Shown: one piece after another, positions 18,714-27,237 of the stretch
How the letters are laid out: each line of letters starts with the position of its first letter
How positions within the stretch are numbered: position 1 is the stretch's first letter
Assembly (NCBI RefSeq): GCF_023016805.1
Contig: NZ_JALKCH010000002.1
Coordinates: 62,001 to 126,000, forward strand
DNA length: 64,000 nt
Direction: 5' to 3'
DNA from: Ancylobacter crimeensis
GTDB taxonomy: Bacteria; Pseudomonadota; Alphaproteobacteria; Rhizobiales; Xanthobacteraceae
Program-made: the position numbers and the translations under genes
The notes under the pieces: generated by a model
Told to the model about the DNA's origin: nothing
What the model saw: only the letters and a program-made list of their open reading frames with translations
The model's database searches: none

Positions 18714-19952
18714 ATGATGGTCGCCGACGAGACCCGGAACCTGCGCGCCTCGCTGCGGCGCGCGGAGCGTCGGCGCACCCTGCGCGGACTGGGGCTCACC
18801 TTGCCACTCATCCTCTTCACTCTCGTCTTCTTCATCGTTCCGATCGCCGGGATGCTGGTGAAGAGCGTGCAGAACGGTCCGATGCCGGACATCCTGCCGC
18901 AGACCTCGGCATTGCTGCAGCCCTGGCGCGCGAGCGCGGAGCGCGGCGTGCCCGACGAAGCGGTGTTCGCCGCCTTCGCCGGGGAGCTGCGCACAGCCTC
19001 GCAGGAGCGCACCCTGCCGGAGCTCGCCACCCGGCTGAACTTCGAGAATGCCGGCTATCGTTCGCTGCTGATGGCGACCGCGCGCCGGCTGCCCGAGGCG
19101 CCGACCGGGACATGGCGTGAGACGCTCACGGGCATCAATCCGCAATGGGGCGAGGTCGCGATCTGGGCCGCTCTGGGCCGGGCCTCGACGCGGGTGACCG
19201 ACAATTACCTGCTCGCCGCGCTCGATCACCGCCGCGACGACAACGACCGTATCCAGGCCACCGATCCGAGCCGAGCGGTCTATGTCGCCTCGCTGCTGCG
19301 CACGCTGGAGATCAGCGGCATCGTCACGCTGCTGTGCCTGCTGTTGGCCTATCCGCTCGCATACCGGCTGGCGACGTTGCCGGAATCGACCGCCAACCTC
19401 CTGATGATCCTCGTCCTGCTGCCGTTCTGGACCTCGCTTCTGGTGCGCACCGCGAGCTGGCTGGTGATCCTGCAGAGGGAGGGACCGCTGAACGATGCGC
19501 TCAGATGGCTGGGCCTCATCAGCCAGCCACTGGAACTGGTGTTCAACCGGCCGGGCGTCATCATCGCGATGACCCATGTCCTGCTGCCCTTCATGGTGCT
19601 TCCGATCTATTCGGTGATGAAGGGCATTCCACCCAATTACATGCGGGCCGCCACCTCGCTGGGGGCGCCGTTCTTCACGGCGTTCCGTCGCGTCTATTTC
19701 CCGTTGTCGCTGCCCGGCGTGACGGCCGGCTGCCTGCTCGTCTTCATCCTGGCGATCGGCTATTACATCACGCCGCTGCTGATCGGCGGCGCCAACGACC
19801 AGATGGTGTCCTCGCTCATTTCCTTCCTCGCCCTGCAGACCCTCAACTGGGGCTTGGCGGCGGCACTGGGTACGGTGCTTCTCGTCATCACCGTCGCCCT
19901 TTATTTCGTTTATTCGCGCGTCGTCGGCACCGACGGCGTGAAGCTCGGGTGA
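18714..19952 (+). CDS. ABC transporter permease, PotB type, with long periplasmic insert
   Basis: Inner-membrane permease of 412 aa, longer than the ~280 aa E. coli PotB. The first helix is at about residues 26-50 (LPLILFTLVFFIVPIAGMLV). About 150 mostly hydrophilic residues then precede the second helix near residue 199. The remaining five helices and the ATPase-contact EAA loop (YMRAATSLGAPFFTAFRRVYF) are normal. Such inserts are seen in some rhizobial permeases of this group and probably contact the binding protein (inference). GGAGAGG precedes ATG 18714; the next codon is also ATG. Ends 4 bases before the partner permease. Confidence 0.9.
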   Translation: MMVADETRNLRASLRRAERRRTLRGLGLTLPLILFTLVFFIVPIAGMLVKSVQNGPMPDILPQTSALLQPWRASAERGVPDEAVFAAFAGELRTASQERTLPELATRLNFENAGYRSLLMATARRLPEAPTGTWRETLTGINPQWGEVAIWAALGRASTRVTDNYLLAALDHRRDDNDRIQATDPSRAVYVASLLRTLEISGIVTLLCLLLAYPLAYRLATLPESTANLLMILVLLPFWTSLLVRTASWLVILQREGPLNDALRWLGLISQPLELVFNRPGVIIAMTHVLLPFMVLPIYSVMKGIPPNYMRAATSLGAPFFTAFRRVYFPLSLPGVTAGCLLVFILAIGYYITPLLIGGANDQMVSSLISFLALQTLNWGLAAALGTVLLVITVALYFVYSRVVGTDGVKLG

Positions 19953-19956
19953 CGCC

Positions 19957-20757
19957 ATGGCAGCGCGGATCCGCGGTATCGTCCTGTGGAGCGTAAGCAT
20001 CGCGGTGCTCGCCTTTCTCGTGCTGCCGCTCCTTGTGATCGTGCCGATCTCCTTCTCCTCGGCAAGTTTCCTGAGCCTGCCGATTCCGGGCGTCTCGCTG
20101 CGCTGGTACGAGACACTGCTCACCAGCCCGGTCTGGGGCCGGGCGATGCTGAACAGTCTTATTGTCGGCGCCATCGCCACCAGCATCGCGGTCACGTTGG
20201 GCACGCTTGCGGCCATCGGGCTTCACCGCAATGAGTTTCGCGGCAAGTCGCTGCTGATGGGCGTGCTGATCTCACCGATGATCGTGCCGATCGTCATCGT
20301 GGCGCTCGGAAGCTATTTCTTCTATGCACCCCTCGGTCTTGCCAGTTCGCTCTTCGGTCTCGGCCTCGCCCATGCGGCGCTCGGCGCTCCCTTCGTGCTC
20401 ATCACGGTGAGCGCGACGCTCACCGGCTTCGATCCCAATCTCGCGCGGGCCGCTTCGAGCCTCGGGGCCTCGCCGATCACCGTATTTCGCCGCGTGACAC
20501 TGCCGGTGATCGCGCCTGGCGTCATCTCCGGGGCACTGTTCGCCTTCGTCACCTCCTTCGACGAGGTGGTGGTCGCCCTATTCCTCACCGGTCCCTTGCA
20601 GCGCACCCTGCCACGGCAGATGTTCGACGGAATCCGGGAGAACATCAGCCCAACCATCCTCGCTGCCGCGACGCTGCTCATCGTGTTCGCGGTGGTGCTG
20701 CTGCTGACCGCGGAGCTGCTTCGGCGGCGGAGCCAGCGGCTGCGCGGCATCAGCTGA
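19957..20757 (+). CDS. ABC transporter permease, PotC type
   Basis: Second permease of the importer, 266 aa with about six helices. The N-terminus (MAARIRGIVLWSVSIAVLAFLVLPLLVIVPISF) and the EAA loop (NLARAASSLGASPITVFRRV) are typical of PotC. The start lies four bases after the stop of the PotB-type gene, so the pair is translationally close and surely co-transcribed. Length is normal. Confidence 0.93.
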   Translation: MAARIRGIVLWSVSIAVLAFLVLPLLVIVPISFSSASFLSLPIPGVSLRWYETLLTSPVWGRAMLNSLIVGAIATSIAVTLGTLAAIGLHRNEFRGKSLLMGVLISPMIVPIVIVALGSYFFYAPLGLASSLFGLGLAHAALGAPFVLITVSATLTGFDPNLARAASSLGASPITVFRRVTLPVIAPGVISGALFAFVTSFDEVVVALFLTGPLQRTLPRQMFDGIRENISPTILAAATLLIVFAVVLLLTAELLRRRSQRLRGIS

Positions 20758-20848
20758 GCGTGCGCATCCCGGGACACCCCCCGCTGGTCTTCGGTGGCGA
20801 TCCTGTCATCATCGACGGATCGTCAGCCTCATTGCGGAGCCGGCCCTC

Positions 20849-22207
20849 GTGACCCTGAACTCGACCTCGCCGAACCAGGCTGACCTCACAGCAGGAGGGG
20901 CTGCGATTACCGTCGACGAGGCGATTACCAGGGCAGGGGTCGGGCGCTTCCAGCAACATCTGTTCCTCATTTTCGGCCTTGTCTGGGCCGCGGACGCGAT
21001 GCAGGTGCTGTCCATCGGCTTCAGCGCGCCCTCCATCGCGCAAACCTTTGGTCTCACCATCCCGCAGGCGCTGCAGACCGGGACGCTGTTCTTCGTCGGC
21101 ATGCTGATCGGCGCCTTCGGTTTCGGCCGGCTTGCCGACCGCATCGGCCGGCGACCGGTGCTGATGGCGACGATCGTCGTCGATGCTCTGGCCGGCATCA
21201 GTTCGGCCTTTGCGCCGGACTTCCAGTGGTTGCTCATCCTGCGTCTCGTCACCGGCATCGGCGTCGGCGGCACGCTGCCGGTCGACTACACGATGATGGC
21301 GGAGTTCCTTCCCTCGGATAGGCGAGGGCGCTGGCTGGTGCTGCTCGAATCCTTCTGGGCGGTGGGCACGATCGCGTTGGCGCTGCTCGCGCTGGTGGCC
21401 GGTTCGCAAGGCGGCGAAGCGTGGCGCACCATCTTCTTTGTGACCGGCATTCCCGCCATCATCGGCGTGGTGCTGCGGTTCCGCGTGCCTGAATCGCCGC
21501 GCTATCTCGCGCGCAAGGGCCGGCTCGCCGAGGCGCGTGAGGTGTTGGATCGCATGGCGGAGGTGAATGGCACCCGCGCCGGCATCCCCGCGGTAAAGGC
21601 CGAACCGGCGCAACGCAGTTCGATCCTCGCTCTGTTCTCGCCGCTGCTGCGCCGGCGCAGCATTTGCCTTCTGCTGGCGTGGTTCCTCATCTCGGTCGCG
21701 TATTACGGCGTCTTCGTTCACCTGCCGGTCCGCCTTGCCGGCGAGGGCTTCGGCTTCATGCGGGGTCAGTATTTCCTCGTGCTGCTGGCGCTGGTGCAAT
21801 TGCCGGGCTATGCGCTGGCTGCCTACGGGGTGGAGCGCTGGGGCCGGCGGCCGACGCTGATCGGCTTCATCCTGCTCAGCGCCGTCGGCTGCCTGCTCTA
21901 CAGCTTCGGTCATTCCACCACCGTCGTGGTCGGCTCGACCCTGCTCATGAGCTTCGCGCTGCTCGGCACCTGGGCGGGCATCTATGCCTTCACGCCCGAG
22001 GTCTATCCCACCGACCTGCGTTCGACCGGCATGGGGACGGCCGGCGCCGTTGCCCGCGCCGGCGGCCTGCTGGCACCCTCCGTGATCGCGCCGGTGATGA
22101 CCACCAGCTTCACGCTGGCGCTGGTGTTCATCTCGACCTCGCTGGTCGCCGCGGCGATCGGCGTCTGGCTGATCGACATCGAATCGCGGAACCGGGCGCT
22201 GGAATAG
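20849..22207 (+). CDS. Major facilitator superfamily carrier, metabolite:H+ symporter branch
   Basis: Twelve-helix inner-membrane transporter, 452 aa. The MFS loop 2-3 signature is present as GRLADRIGRRPVLM, repeated in weaker form in the second half as YGVERWGRRPTLIG. The sequence LVTGIGVGGTLPVDYTMMAEFLP is typical of the SP-like/aromatic-acid and niacin-type symporters, as is PEVYPTDLRSTGMG near the end. GTG 20849 is the first start giving the full N-terminus; no strong ribosome site is visible. Follows the PotC gene by 91 bases and may be read through from it. Substrate unknown, probably a small organic acid. Confidence 0.88.
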   Translation: MTLNSTSPNQADLTAGGAAITVDEAITRAGVGRFQQHLFLIFGLVWAADAMQVLSIGFSAPSIAQTFGLTIPQALQTGTLFFVGMLIGAFGFGRLADRIGRRPVLMATIVVDALAGISSAFAPDFQWLLILRLVTGIGVGGTLPVDYTMMAEFLPSDRRGRWLVLLESFWAVGTIALALLALVAGSQGGEAWRTIFFVTGIPAIIGVVLRFRVPESPRYLARKGRLAEAREVLDRMAEVNGTRAGIPAVKAEPAQRSSILALFSPLLRRRSICLLLAWFLISVAYYGVFVHLPVRLAGEGFGFMRGQYFLVLLALVQLPGYALAAYGVERWGRRPTLIGFILLSAVGCLLYSFGHSTTVVVGSTLLMSFALLGTWAGIYAFTPEVYPTDLRSTGMGTAGAVARAGGLLAPSVIAPVMTTSFTLALVFISTSLVAAAIGVWLIDIESRNRALE

Positions 22208-22228
22208 GTAGGAGATCGGCAGGCCGGC

Positions 22229-22567
22229 TCAATCGACCAGCAATGTGACCGAGGGGTGCAGCTTTTGTAGGTTTCGCAGCGATTTGGATTGCCACGGAAC
22301 ACTCTGAGCACCGCGGACGACCAACTGGACCTCCGGGTGCCGTCGCGTCTCGATCGTGAATTTCGCCAGCAGGTTGATGCCCGACGAGTTCAGGAATTCG
22401 AGGTCGGTGAGGTTGAGGGTGACAGTCGAGGCACCCGATGCCAGAACGTTCATCATCAGATCGAGGATCGGCGCATAGGCCTCCGATCCCGACAGGCGCA
22501 TGATGCCATCGAAATAGATGGTGGAACCCTCGTCCCACACGCGAAAGTCGCCAGTCTTGATTTCCAT
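22229..22567 (-). CDS. Small STAS-like switch protein (SiaC / slr1659-type regulator)
   Basis: A 112-aa cytoplasmic protein with the alternation of strands and helices of a STAS domain. The phosphosite region reads LTDLEFLNSSGINLLAKF, with Ser61 and Ser62 as candidate acceptors, next to TVTLNLTDLEF. In the Pseudomonas SiaABCD system the small STAS-like protein SiaC is phosphorylated by the kinase SiaB, dephosphorylated by SiaA, and in its free form activates the cyclase SiaD. The gene is the last of the six-gene operon, 24 bases after the SiaB-like gene. The role as messenger to the GGDEF/EAL protein encoded at the head of the operon is inferred. Confidence 0.82.
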   Translation of the reverse strand: MEIKTGDFRVWDEGSTIYFDGIMRLSGSEAYAPILDLMMNVLASGASTVTLNLTDLEFLNSSGINLLAKFTIETRRHPEVQLVVRGAQSVPWQSKSLRNLQKLHPSVTLLVD

Positions 22568-22591
22568 AGCGTGGTTCCGTGTGGTTGGGCG

Positions 22592-23152
22592 TCAGTGCGC
22601 GACCGGGGCGACGACCGGCAGAATGGCGTGCGTTTCGATGAAGACGCGGGATCCGTCGGCGCTCGGATTGAACACCCAGGCGAGGCGTGCCCCATAGTCG
22701 CTCATGAGGGTCAGCAATCCAAGGCCGGAACCTGAATAGGTCGGATCGGCGGCATTGGCCTCGATGCGGCGGATGAGCAAGTCTCCAGGATCGCCGTCGG
22801 TGATCTCCAGGATCAGACCCTGGAAACGGGCGGCGGTGTCTCGGTCCACCTGGTTGGAGACCTTCACCCTGAAAGTGCCGTCGCGCATCGCCGCTTCCAC
22901 GGCAATGATGCCGGGCGCGCGGAACTTCACCGCGTTCTCGATGAGCTCGTTGACCAGATAGCCGATGCTGTGGCGGATCTCGCGATAGTCCGGCGAAGCT
23001 TCGCCGACGCGAATGGCGAAGAGTTCTCCGACGAAATCGGCGGTCATGGCACAGTGATGCCAGCCGATTTCCAGAGGCCCGTCGAAGAGTTGGATGCGGC
23101 TGATATCGTCTGTCGCGCCGAGCATGATGTCCGCGGATCCGAAGGTCGCCAT
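22592..23152 (-). CDS. SiaB / slr1658-like ATP-binding switch kinase
   Basis: A 186-aa GHKL-type ATPase. The N-box is intact (YLVNELIENAVKFRA, Glu69 and Asn73) and a glycine lid follows (GSGLGLLTLMSDYG, about residues 141-154). This matches the SiaB/slr1658 type of kinase that phosphorylates a STAS partner, and more distantly anti-sigma kinases. Its start codon follows directly on the stop of the phosphatase gene (TAGATG). Partner is probably the STAS protein encoded next, at 22229. Residues W31, C34, A38 and V41 recur at the same positions in the 174-aa protein encoded at 26685, which argues that the two are paralogues. Confidence 0.82.
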   Translation of the reverse strand: MATFGSADIMLGATDDISRIQLFDGPLEIGWHHCAMTADFVGELFAIRVGEASPDYREIRHSIGYLVNELIENAVKFRAPGIIAVEAAMRDGTFRVKVSNQVDRDTAARFQGLILEITDGDPGDLLIRRIEANAADPTYSGSGLGLLTLMSDYGARLAWVFNPSADGSRVFIETHAILPVVAPVAH

Positions 23153-25513
23153 CTATCTGTGCCTCACTACGACGAGGGTGATGTCGTCGTGTATCTTGCA
23201 GCCGTCGATATGTGCCATGACATCGGCAACGATCCCGGCCTTGATCTCTTCCGCATTCCCTAGGCGATGCCGAAACGCGCTTTCGCACAGGCGCTCTATG
23301 CCGAACATGATGCGCCTGGCATTCTCCGCCTCGGTAATTCCATCGGTGTAGAGCAGGATGACGTCGCCGCTCTCGAAGCGGATCTCGCGGGTGGCGATGA
23401 ACGGGGTGATGTCGCGCTCGAGGCCCACGGGCAGTCCGAGGTCTATCGTGTCGATCCGTTCGATCGCGCCATCGCCGCGGATGATGACGATTTCCTCATG
23501 CTGGCCGGACAGCGTGATGTTGCTGTTCTCGTAGTCGAGGAAGGCAAGCGAAAGGTGCTTGTCTGAATTGGTGCGCTCGAGATTCTTGTAGATCGCCCGG
23601 TTGAGCTGATCGAGGAAGCGACGGGGATCGGTCTCGCCCGCTTCCTGGAGGGCGCGGGCGATGGACTGGACCATGAGCATGAGCACGCCCGACTGCAGCC
23701 CATGTCCGGTGACGTCGCCAATGCCGATCTTCAACCGTCCATCATCCTCCAACACATCATAATAGTCGCCACCCACCTCGTCGGCCGGTCGCATATAGGC
23801 TGCGATGTCGAGTTCCGGGACGGATTCCAGCTCGAGTGGGCGCGGCAGGACCATCATCTGGATCTGCCGGGCGATATCGAGTTCGGCACCGAGGCGCAGG
23901 TTCTCGCTGCGCAGCTTTTCGTTCAGCCCCGAGATCTCCTGATTGGCGTTCTCCAGTTCATGCGTGCGCTCGTCGACGAGGCGCGCGAGGTTCTCGGTAT
24001 GGAAGCTCATTTCGGCTGCCATCCGGTTGAAGGCGAGCCCGACCTCGCCCACCTCGTCGCGGGTCGGCACCTTCACCCGGACCGAATAGTCTTTCGCTTG
24101 CAGGCGGGCGGCCGCATCCGCCAGCGCGCTGAGCCCTCCGGTTATCCTCTTCGAGACGCTGAGAACCGCGACGAACACGAGCAGCAGCGAGAGGATGATG
24201 GCGCCGATCTGGTAGAGCAGGATCCGGTTCGTCGCGAGCAGGATTCCATTCTGAGCCGTGATGAGCGAGGCGTAGATCTCGCGTTCGGGCACCACGATGC
24301 CGACGGACATGGTCTCGCGCTGGATCGGGCCCATGGTCCAGAGATTGGTGGGCTGCAGCCGCTTGAGCACGATGATGTAGGGCACGGATTCGCCGTGCTC
24401 CTCCAGCGTGATGTGCTGGATCTCACCATCGTTCTCGTCCAGCCGCAGCGAGGCAATGGCGGGCTGCATGGCGGTGCGCAGCGAGCGTTCGACGCCCGTC
24501 ACACCCTGCCCGCTGCTTCCTTTCGACGATACGAGCCCGATGACGCCTTCGCCCCGCGGATTTATGGCCACGACATTGCCGTTGGACATGGCGAGAAAGC
24601 CGAAGCCGGTCTGCGCGATCTTCACCCGCTCGACGATGGAAGCGAGCTGGTCCAGCGTGATGTCGGTGCCGGCGACACCGGCTATGCCGGTGCGGTCGCG
24701 GGTCCAGAGCGGCTGGAAGAAGCTGACGATGAGCTTGCCGGTGATGGCGTCGGTGTAGGGCGCAGTTTGTGTGAGGAAGCTGTCGGTTGGACGCGAGGCG
24801 GGATCCGCGATCCAATCTTGCCAGGATTCGTAGATACCGGGAAAGAAGAAGGTCCAGAAGGACGAGGTGTTGTGCCCGGGATAGAGGCGGTCGAAGGTCT
24901 GCGCCTGGTCGGTATAGGGCGCGGTCCGGAAGATGGGGCGCTCTTTCGGACCGATGAAATACATCTGCAGCTTGGGCGCCCCGCTGGCCAGCAGGCTGGG
25001 CGCTACGAGGTCCAGCACGGCGCTGTCCTCGATCTCCTTTTGCACGTCTGACCGAGGCAGGTGGCTTCCGTCGAGAAGGTAACCCCACACGCTCACCACC
25101 GAAGGTGAAGGCCTGAGATTCTGCGCCCAGCCACCTTGCGCGTCATAGACGACATCGGTTGACGTCGGCCCCGCCTGCGCAAGCGCCCGGCCGACCGCAT
25201 CGCGCCGCGACGGGTCGTCGATCTGGCTCTGCAGCACGCCCGAGAGCACGCCCACATCCGCATGCACGCGGTCGATCAGCAGGTTGGCCTCGGTGACGGT
25301 CGCCTCGGCATAGGAGCGCAGGTAGTCCTGGGTGGCGGTGGTCAGGCCCTGTCCGACCTCGAGCGCGGCATCGCGCGAGAGCCGTTGCACGTTCCACAGT
25401 GCGAGGCCACCGCTGAGAACAAGGTCGAACAGCACCGCGGCGCCGACGACGAGCACGAACTTTGCGCGAAACGAGCGCAGTCCGAACAGGGGGCGGGAGG
25501 GCGCGCTGCTCAT
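23153..25513 (-). CDS. Membrane PP2C/SpoIIE-type phosphatase with sensor and HAMP domains (SiaA-like)
   Basis: A 786-aa membrane receptor phosphatase. Helix 1 is near residues 18-38. A large extracytoplasmic sensor of about 390 residues (Cache-like, with repeated aromatic and FFFPGIYESWQDW segments) ends at helix 2 near residue 430-455. Then come a HAMP domain (GGLSALADAAARLQAKDYSV), a coiled coil, and from about residue 560 a SpoIIE phosphatase. Metal-binding motifs are present: ADEVGGDYYDVLEDDG, GIGDVTGHGLQSG, LYTDGITEAEN and HDDITLVVVRHR. Start ATG 25513 overlaps the stop of the methyltransferase gene by ATGA. It should dephosphorylate one or both STAS partners in the operon when the sensor is engaged. 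The signal is unknown. Confidence 0.88.
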   Translation of the reverse strand: MSSAPSRPLFGLRSFRAKFVLVVGAAVLFDLVLSGGLALWNVQRLSRDAALEVGQGLTTATQDYLRSYAEATVTEANLLIDRVHADVGVLSGVLQSQIDDPSRRDAVGRALAQAGPTSTDVVYDAQGGWAQNLRPSPSVVSVWGYLLDGSHLPRSDVQKEIEDSAVLDLVAPSLLASGAPKLQMYFIGPKERPIFRTAPYTDQAQTFDRLYPGHNTSSFWTFFFPGIYESWQDWIADPASRPTDSFLTQTAPYTDAITGKLIVSFFQPLWTRDRTGIAGVAGTDITLDQLASIVERVKIAQTGFGFLAMSNGNVVAINPRGEGVIGLVSSKGSSGQGVTGVERSLRTAMQPAIASLRLDENDGEIQHITLEEHGESVPYIIVLKRLQPTNLWTMGPIQRETMSVGIVVPEREIYASLITAQNGILLATNRILLYQIGAIILSLLLVFVAVLSVSKRITGGLSALADAAARLQAKDYSVRVKVPTRDEVGEVGLAFNRMAAEMSFHTENLARLVDERTHELENANQEISGLNEKLRSENLRLGAELDIARQIQMMVLPRPLELESVPELDIAAYMRPADEVGGDYYDVLEDDGRLKIGIGDVTGHGLQSGVLMLMVQSIARALQEAGETDPRRFLDQLNRAIYKNLERTNSDKHLSLAFLDYENSNITLSGQHEEIVIIRGDGAIERIDTIDLGLPVGLERDITPFIATREIRFESGDVILLYTDGITEAENARRIMFGIERLCESAFRHRLGNAEEIKAGIVADVMAHIDGCKIHDDITLVVVRHR

Positions 25514-26688
25514 GCTGGTTTGCGTCCCGAGGCGACCCAGATCGGCCAGCCGGCATAGCCCTTCGGATGAAGCGCAGCGTAGATGTGATCCTGGAAACCC
25601 TGTCGGAACCGTTCGATAAATTCTGGAGAATCGCCGCGCCGCACCGCCATGTCGCCCGCATAGACACCTTCCCACGCCGAGACGACGTTGACGAAGTCCT
25701 GCGGATCGCCGTCGAGATTTGTGACCATGAACGATTCGATCCGTATGTCCTCCAGTCCGGCTTCAATGAGATAGCGCCGGCTTTTCGGACCGAGCTCGAC
25801 ATCCATCTCGAAATGAGCGAACAGCTTCGCCACCTCATTATAGGTCCACTGGATGCTCTCCGCGCGCGGTTCGCCTAGACAGTGGGAATTCTTTTCATTG
25901 GTAACGTAGATGCGTCCGCCTGGACGACAGATGCGATGGAGCTCTTTCAGGATGAGCTCAGGGCGGTTGAAAATCTGCAGTGAGTGACGGCAGGTCACGA
26001 AGTCGAACTGGTTGTCGCTCACCAGCATCTGCGCGGCGTCGCCATAGGTGTATTCGATGCCCTGGATCCCGAAATCGTCCGCCACCTTGCGCGCATAAGC
26101 AAGGCTGGAGCGCGAGTGATCGAGGGCGACGATGCGAGATGGCTGGAATTCCTTGTGCACCAGAACCGCGAAATCGCCTATGCCGCAGCAGATATCCGCG
26201 ACGGCAAGGCCCGGCCTCATGCCGTGGCGGGGGAGAATTTCCCGCTCGTGCCGCCAGGTCATCTTGGTTTGGGTGCGCAGGATCGGGATGAAGCCTCCCT
26301 CCTCGAGGAAGGCCTGCCCCGGATAGAAGTCGCTGTCATAGGTCTCGACCGCGATCGCAGGCTCGATCTGCGACAGGTGGCGAAACCTGCGCGCGGCCCA
26401 TCCGACGATCGTCGAGATGACGACCACAAGCCGCAGCTCCGGCCGTGCACGGCACGCCTCGACCATGACGCCGGTAAGCGCGTGGAAGGCGGTGTTGTTC
26501 ATCAGGACGAGGCGGCGCATGTCGATATAGAGGACGCCATGCGAACGCCGGGCCGCGTCCTGAAGCTGGGCGAGGCTGGAGGCGAGTTCCTGAACGCCCT
26601 GCGGACGCAGCGTGCCGGAGATCGAGAACACCTGATCGTTCTCGTTGTACTCGGTGCGGAAACGCGGAGGGGAAAGACGCGGGCTCAA
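25510..26688 (-). CDS. STAS-like domain fused to a class I SAM-dependent methyltransferase
   Basis: A 392-aa two-domain protein. Residues ~10-125 look like a STAS switch domain: VFSISGTLRPQGVQELASSL, then LYIDMRRLVLMNNTAFHALT, with Thr66 at the place of the phosphosite seen as NSSG in the small STAS protein of the operon. Residues ~150-390 form a Rossmann methyltransferase: motif I VADICCGIGDFAVL near residue 165, acidic VALDHS, and FDFVTCRHSLQIFNRPE followed by GGRIYVTNEKNS. The start is a TTG at 26688 overlapping the upstream stop as TTGA, with AAAGG ahead; the STAS part needs this start. The fusion suggests that a methylation output is switched by phosphorylation. The methyl acceptor is unknown. 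Confidence 0.8.
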   Translation of the reverse strand: MSPRLSPPRFRTEYNENDQVFSISGTLRPQGVQELASSLAQLQDAARRSHGVLYIDMRRLVLMNNTAFHALTGVMVEACRARPELRLVVVISTIVGWAARRFRHLSQIEPAIAVETYDSDFYPGQAFLEEGGFIPILRTQTKMTWRHEREILPRHGMRPGLAVADICCGIGDFAVLVHKEFQPSRIVALDHSRSSLAYARKVADDFGIQGIEYTYGDAAQMLVSDNQFDFVTCRHSLQIFNRPELILKELHRICRPGGRIYVTNEKNSHCLGEPRAESIQWTYNEVAKLFAHFEMDVELGPKSRRYLIEAGLEDIRIESFMVTNLDGDPQDFVNVVSAWEGVYAGDMAVRRGDSPEFIERFRQGFQDHIYAALHPKGYAGWPIWVASGRKPA

Positions 26689-27209
26689 CTGACCAGCCTT
26701 TCAAGCGGGAGGTCAGCCACCAGCGTGAGGGCCTCGGCGTCCATGCTTTCCAGCGTCAGCCGGGCGTGGCATTCGATCACCATCGCGGAGAGCACCTCCT
26801 GATGCACTGGCGCGAGATCGCCGGCGAGAATGCTCAGATATTGGGTCTCGGCGTCCTCTGCGCCGGCTCTGGCGACGGAGGCCTCGTAGATCCAGCGATC
26901 CGCGGCGGCGCACGGGAAGGTCAGCGTGACGCGTTCGATCCCGTCGCAGCGCAGGATCCGGCACACCACCCGGCCATCGAGCCGGCGCGAGGCCCGGAAG
27001 GCGATTTCCATCAGTTCATTCAGCGCCGAGGAAAACAGGTTCGCATAGCGGATGGAGTCCGAACGGTTGTGGCTGATCATGTTCGCCACGTAGTTCGCAA
27101 TGCCGTCGCACTGTCGCCATTCGGCCTGCAGCGCCTCGATGCTGAGCTCGATCTCGATCATCGGCTCGAATGGCGTGTCCTGGACGCCGTCTTTCGCAAG
27201 AGTAGCCAT
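26685..27209 (-). CDS. Degenerate SiaB-like protein (probable pseudokinase)
   Basis: A 174-aa protein of no assigned function. It shares W31, C34, A38 and V41 with the SiaB-like kinase at 22592, and its segment SALNELMEIAFRA aligns with that protein's N-box LVNELIENAVKFRA. The metal-binding Asn is replaced by Ile69, and no glycine lid is seen in the C-terminal half. It is therefore probably unable to hydrolyse ATP and may act as a docking or adaptor partner of the neighbouring STAS-methyltransferase, with which it overlaps by four bases. Start ATG 27209 follows AGAGG. The paralogy is my reading of the two sequences and is not from a search. Confidence 0.7.
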   Translation of the reverse strand: MATLAKDGVQDTPFEPMIEIELSIEALQAEWRQCDGIANYVANMISHNRSDSIRYANLFSSALNELMEIAFRASRRLDGRVVCRILRCDGIERVTLTFPCAAADRWIYEASVARAGAEDAETQYLSILAGDLAPVHQEVLSAMVIECHARLTLESMDAEALTLVADLPLERLVS

Positions 27210-27237
27210 GCACGCCTCTGTTACGGTCTGTCGTCGT

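Noticed and set aside
17484-20216. 910-codon minus-strand open frame opposite the PotD, PotB and PotC-type genes
   Set aside because: Low-complexity antisense translation; the plus strand has three well-supported transport genes with ribosome sites.
23702-25051. Plus-strand open frame of 449 codons over the SiaA-like gene
   Set aside because: Antisense shadow; the minus-strand phosphatase has all expected motifs.
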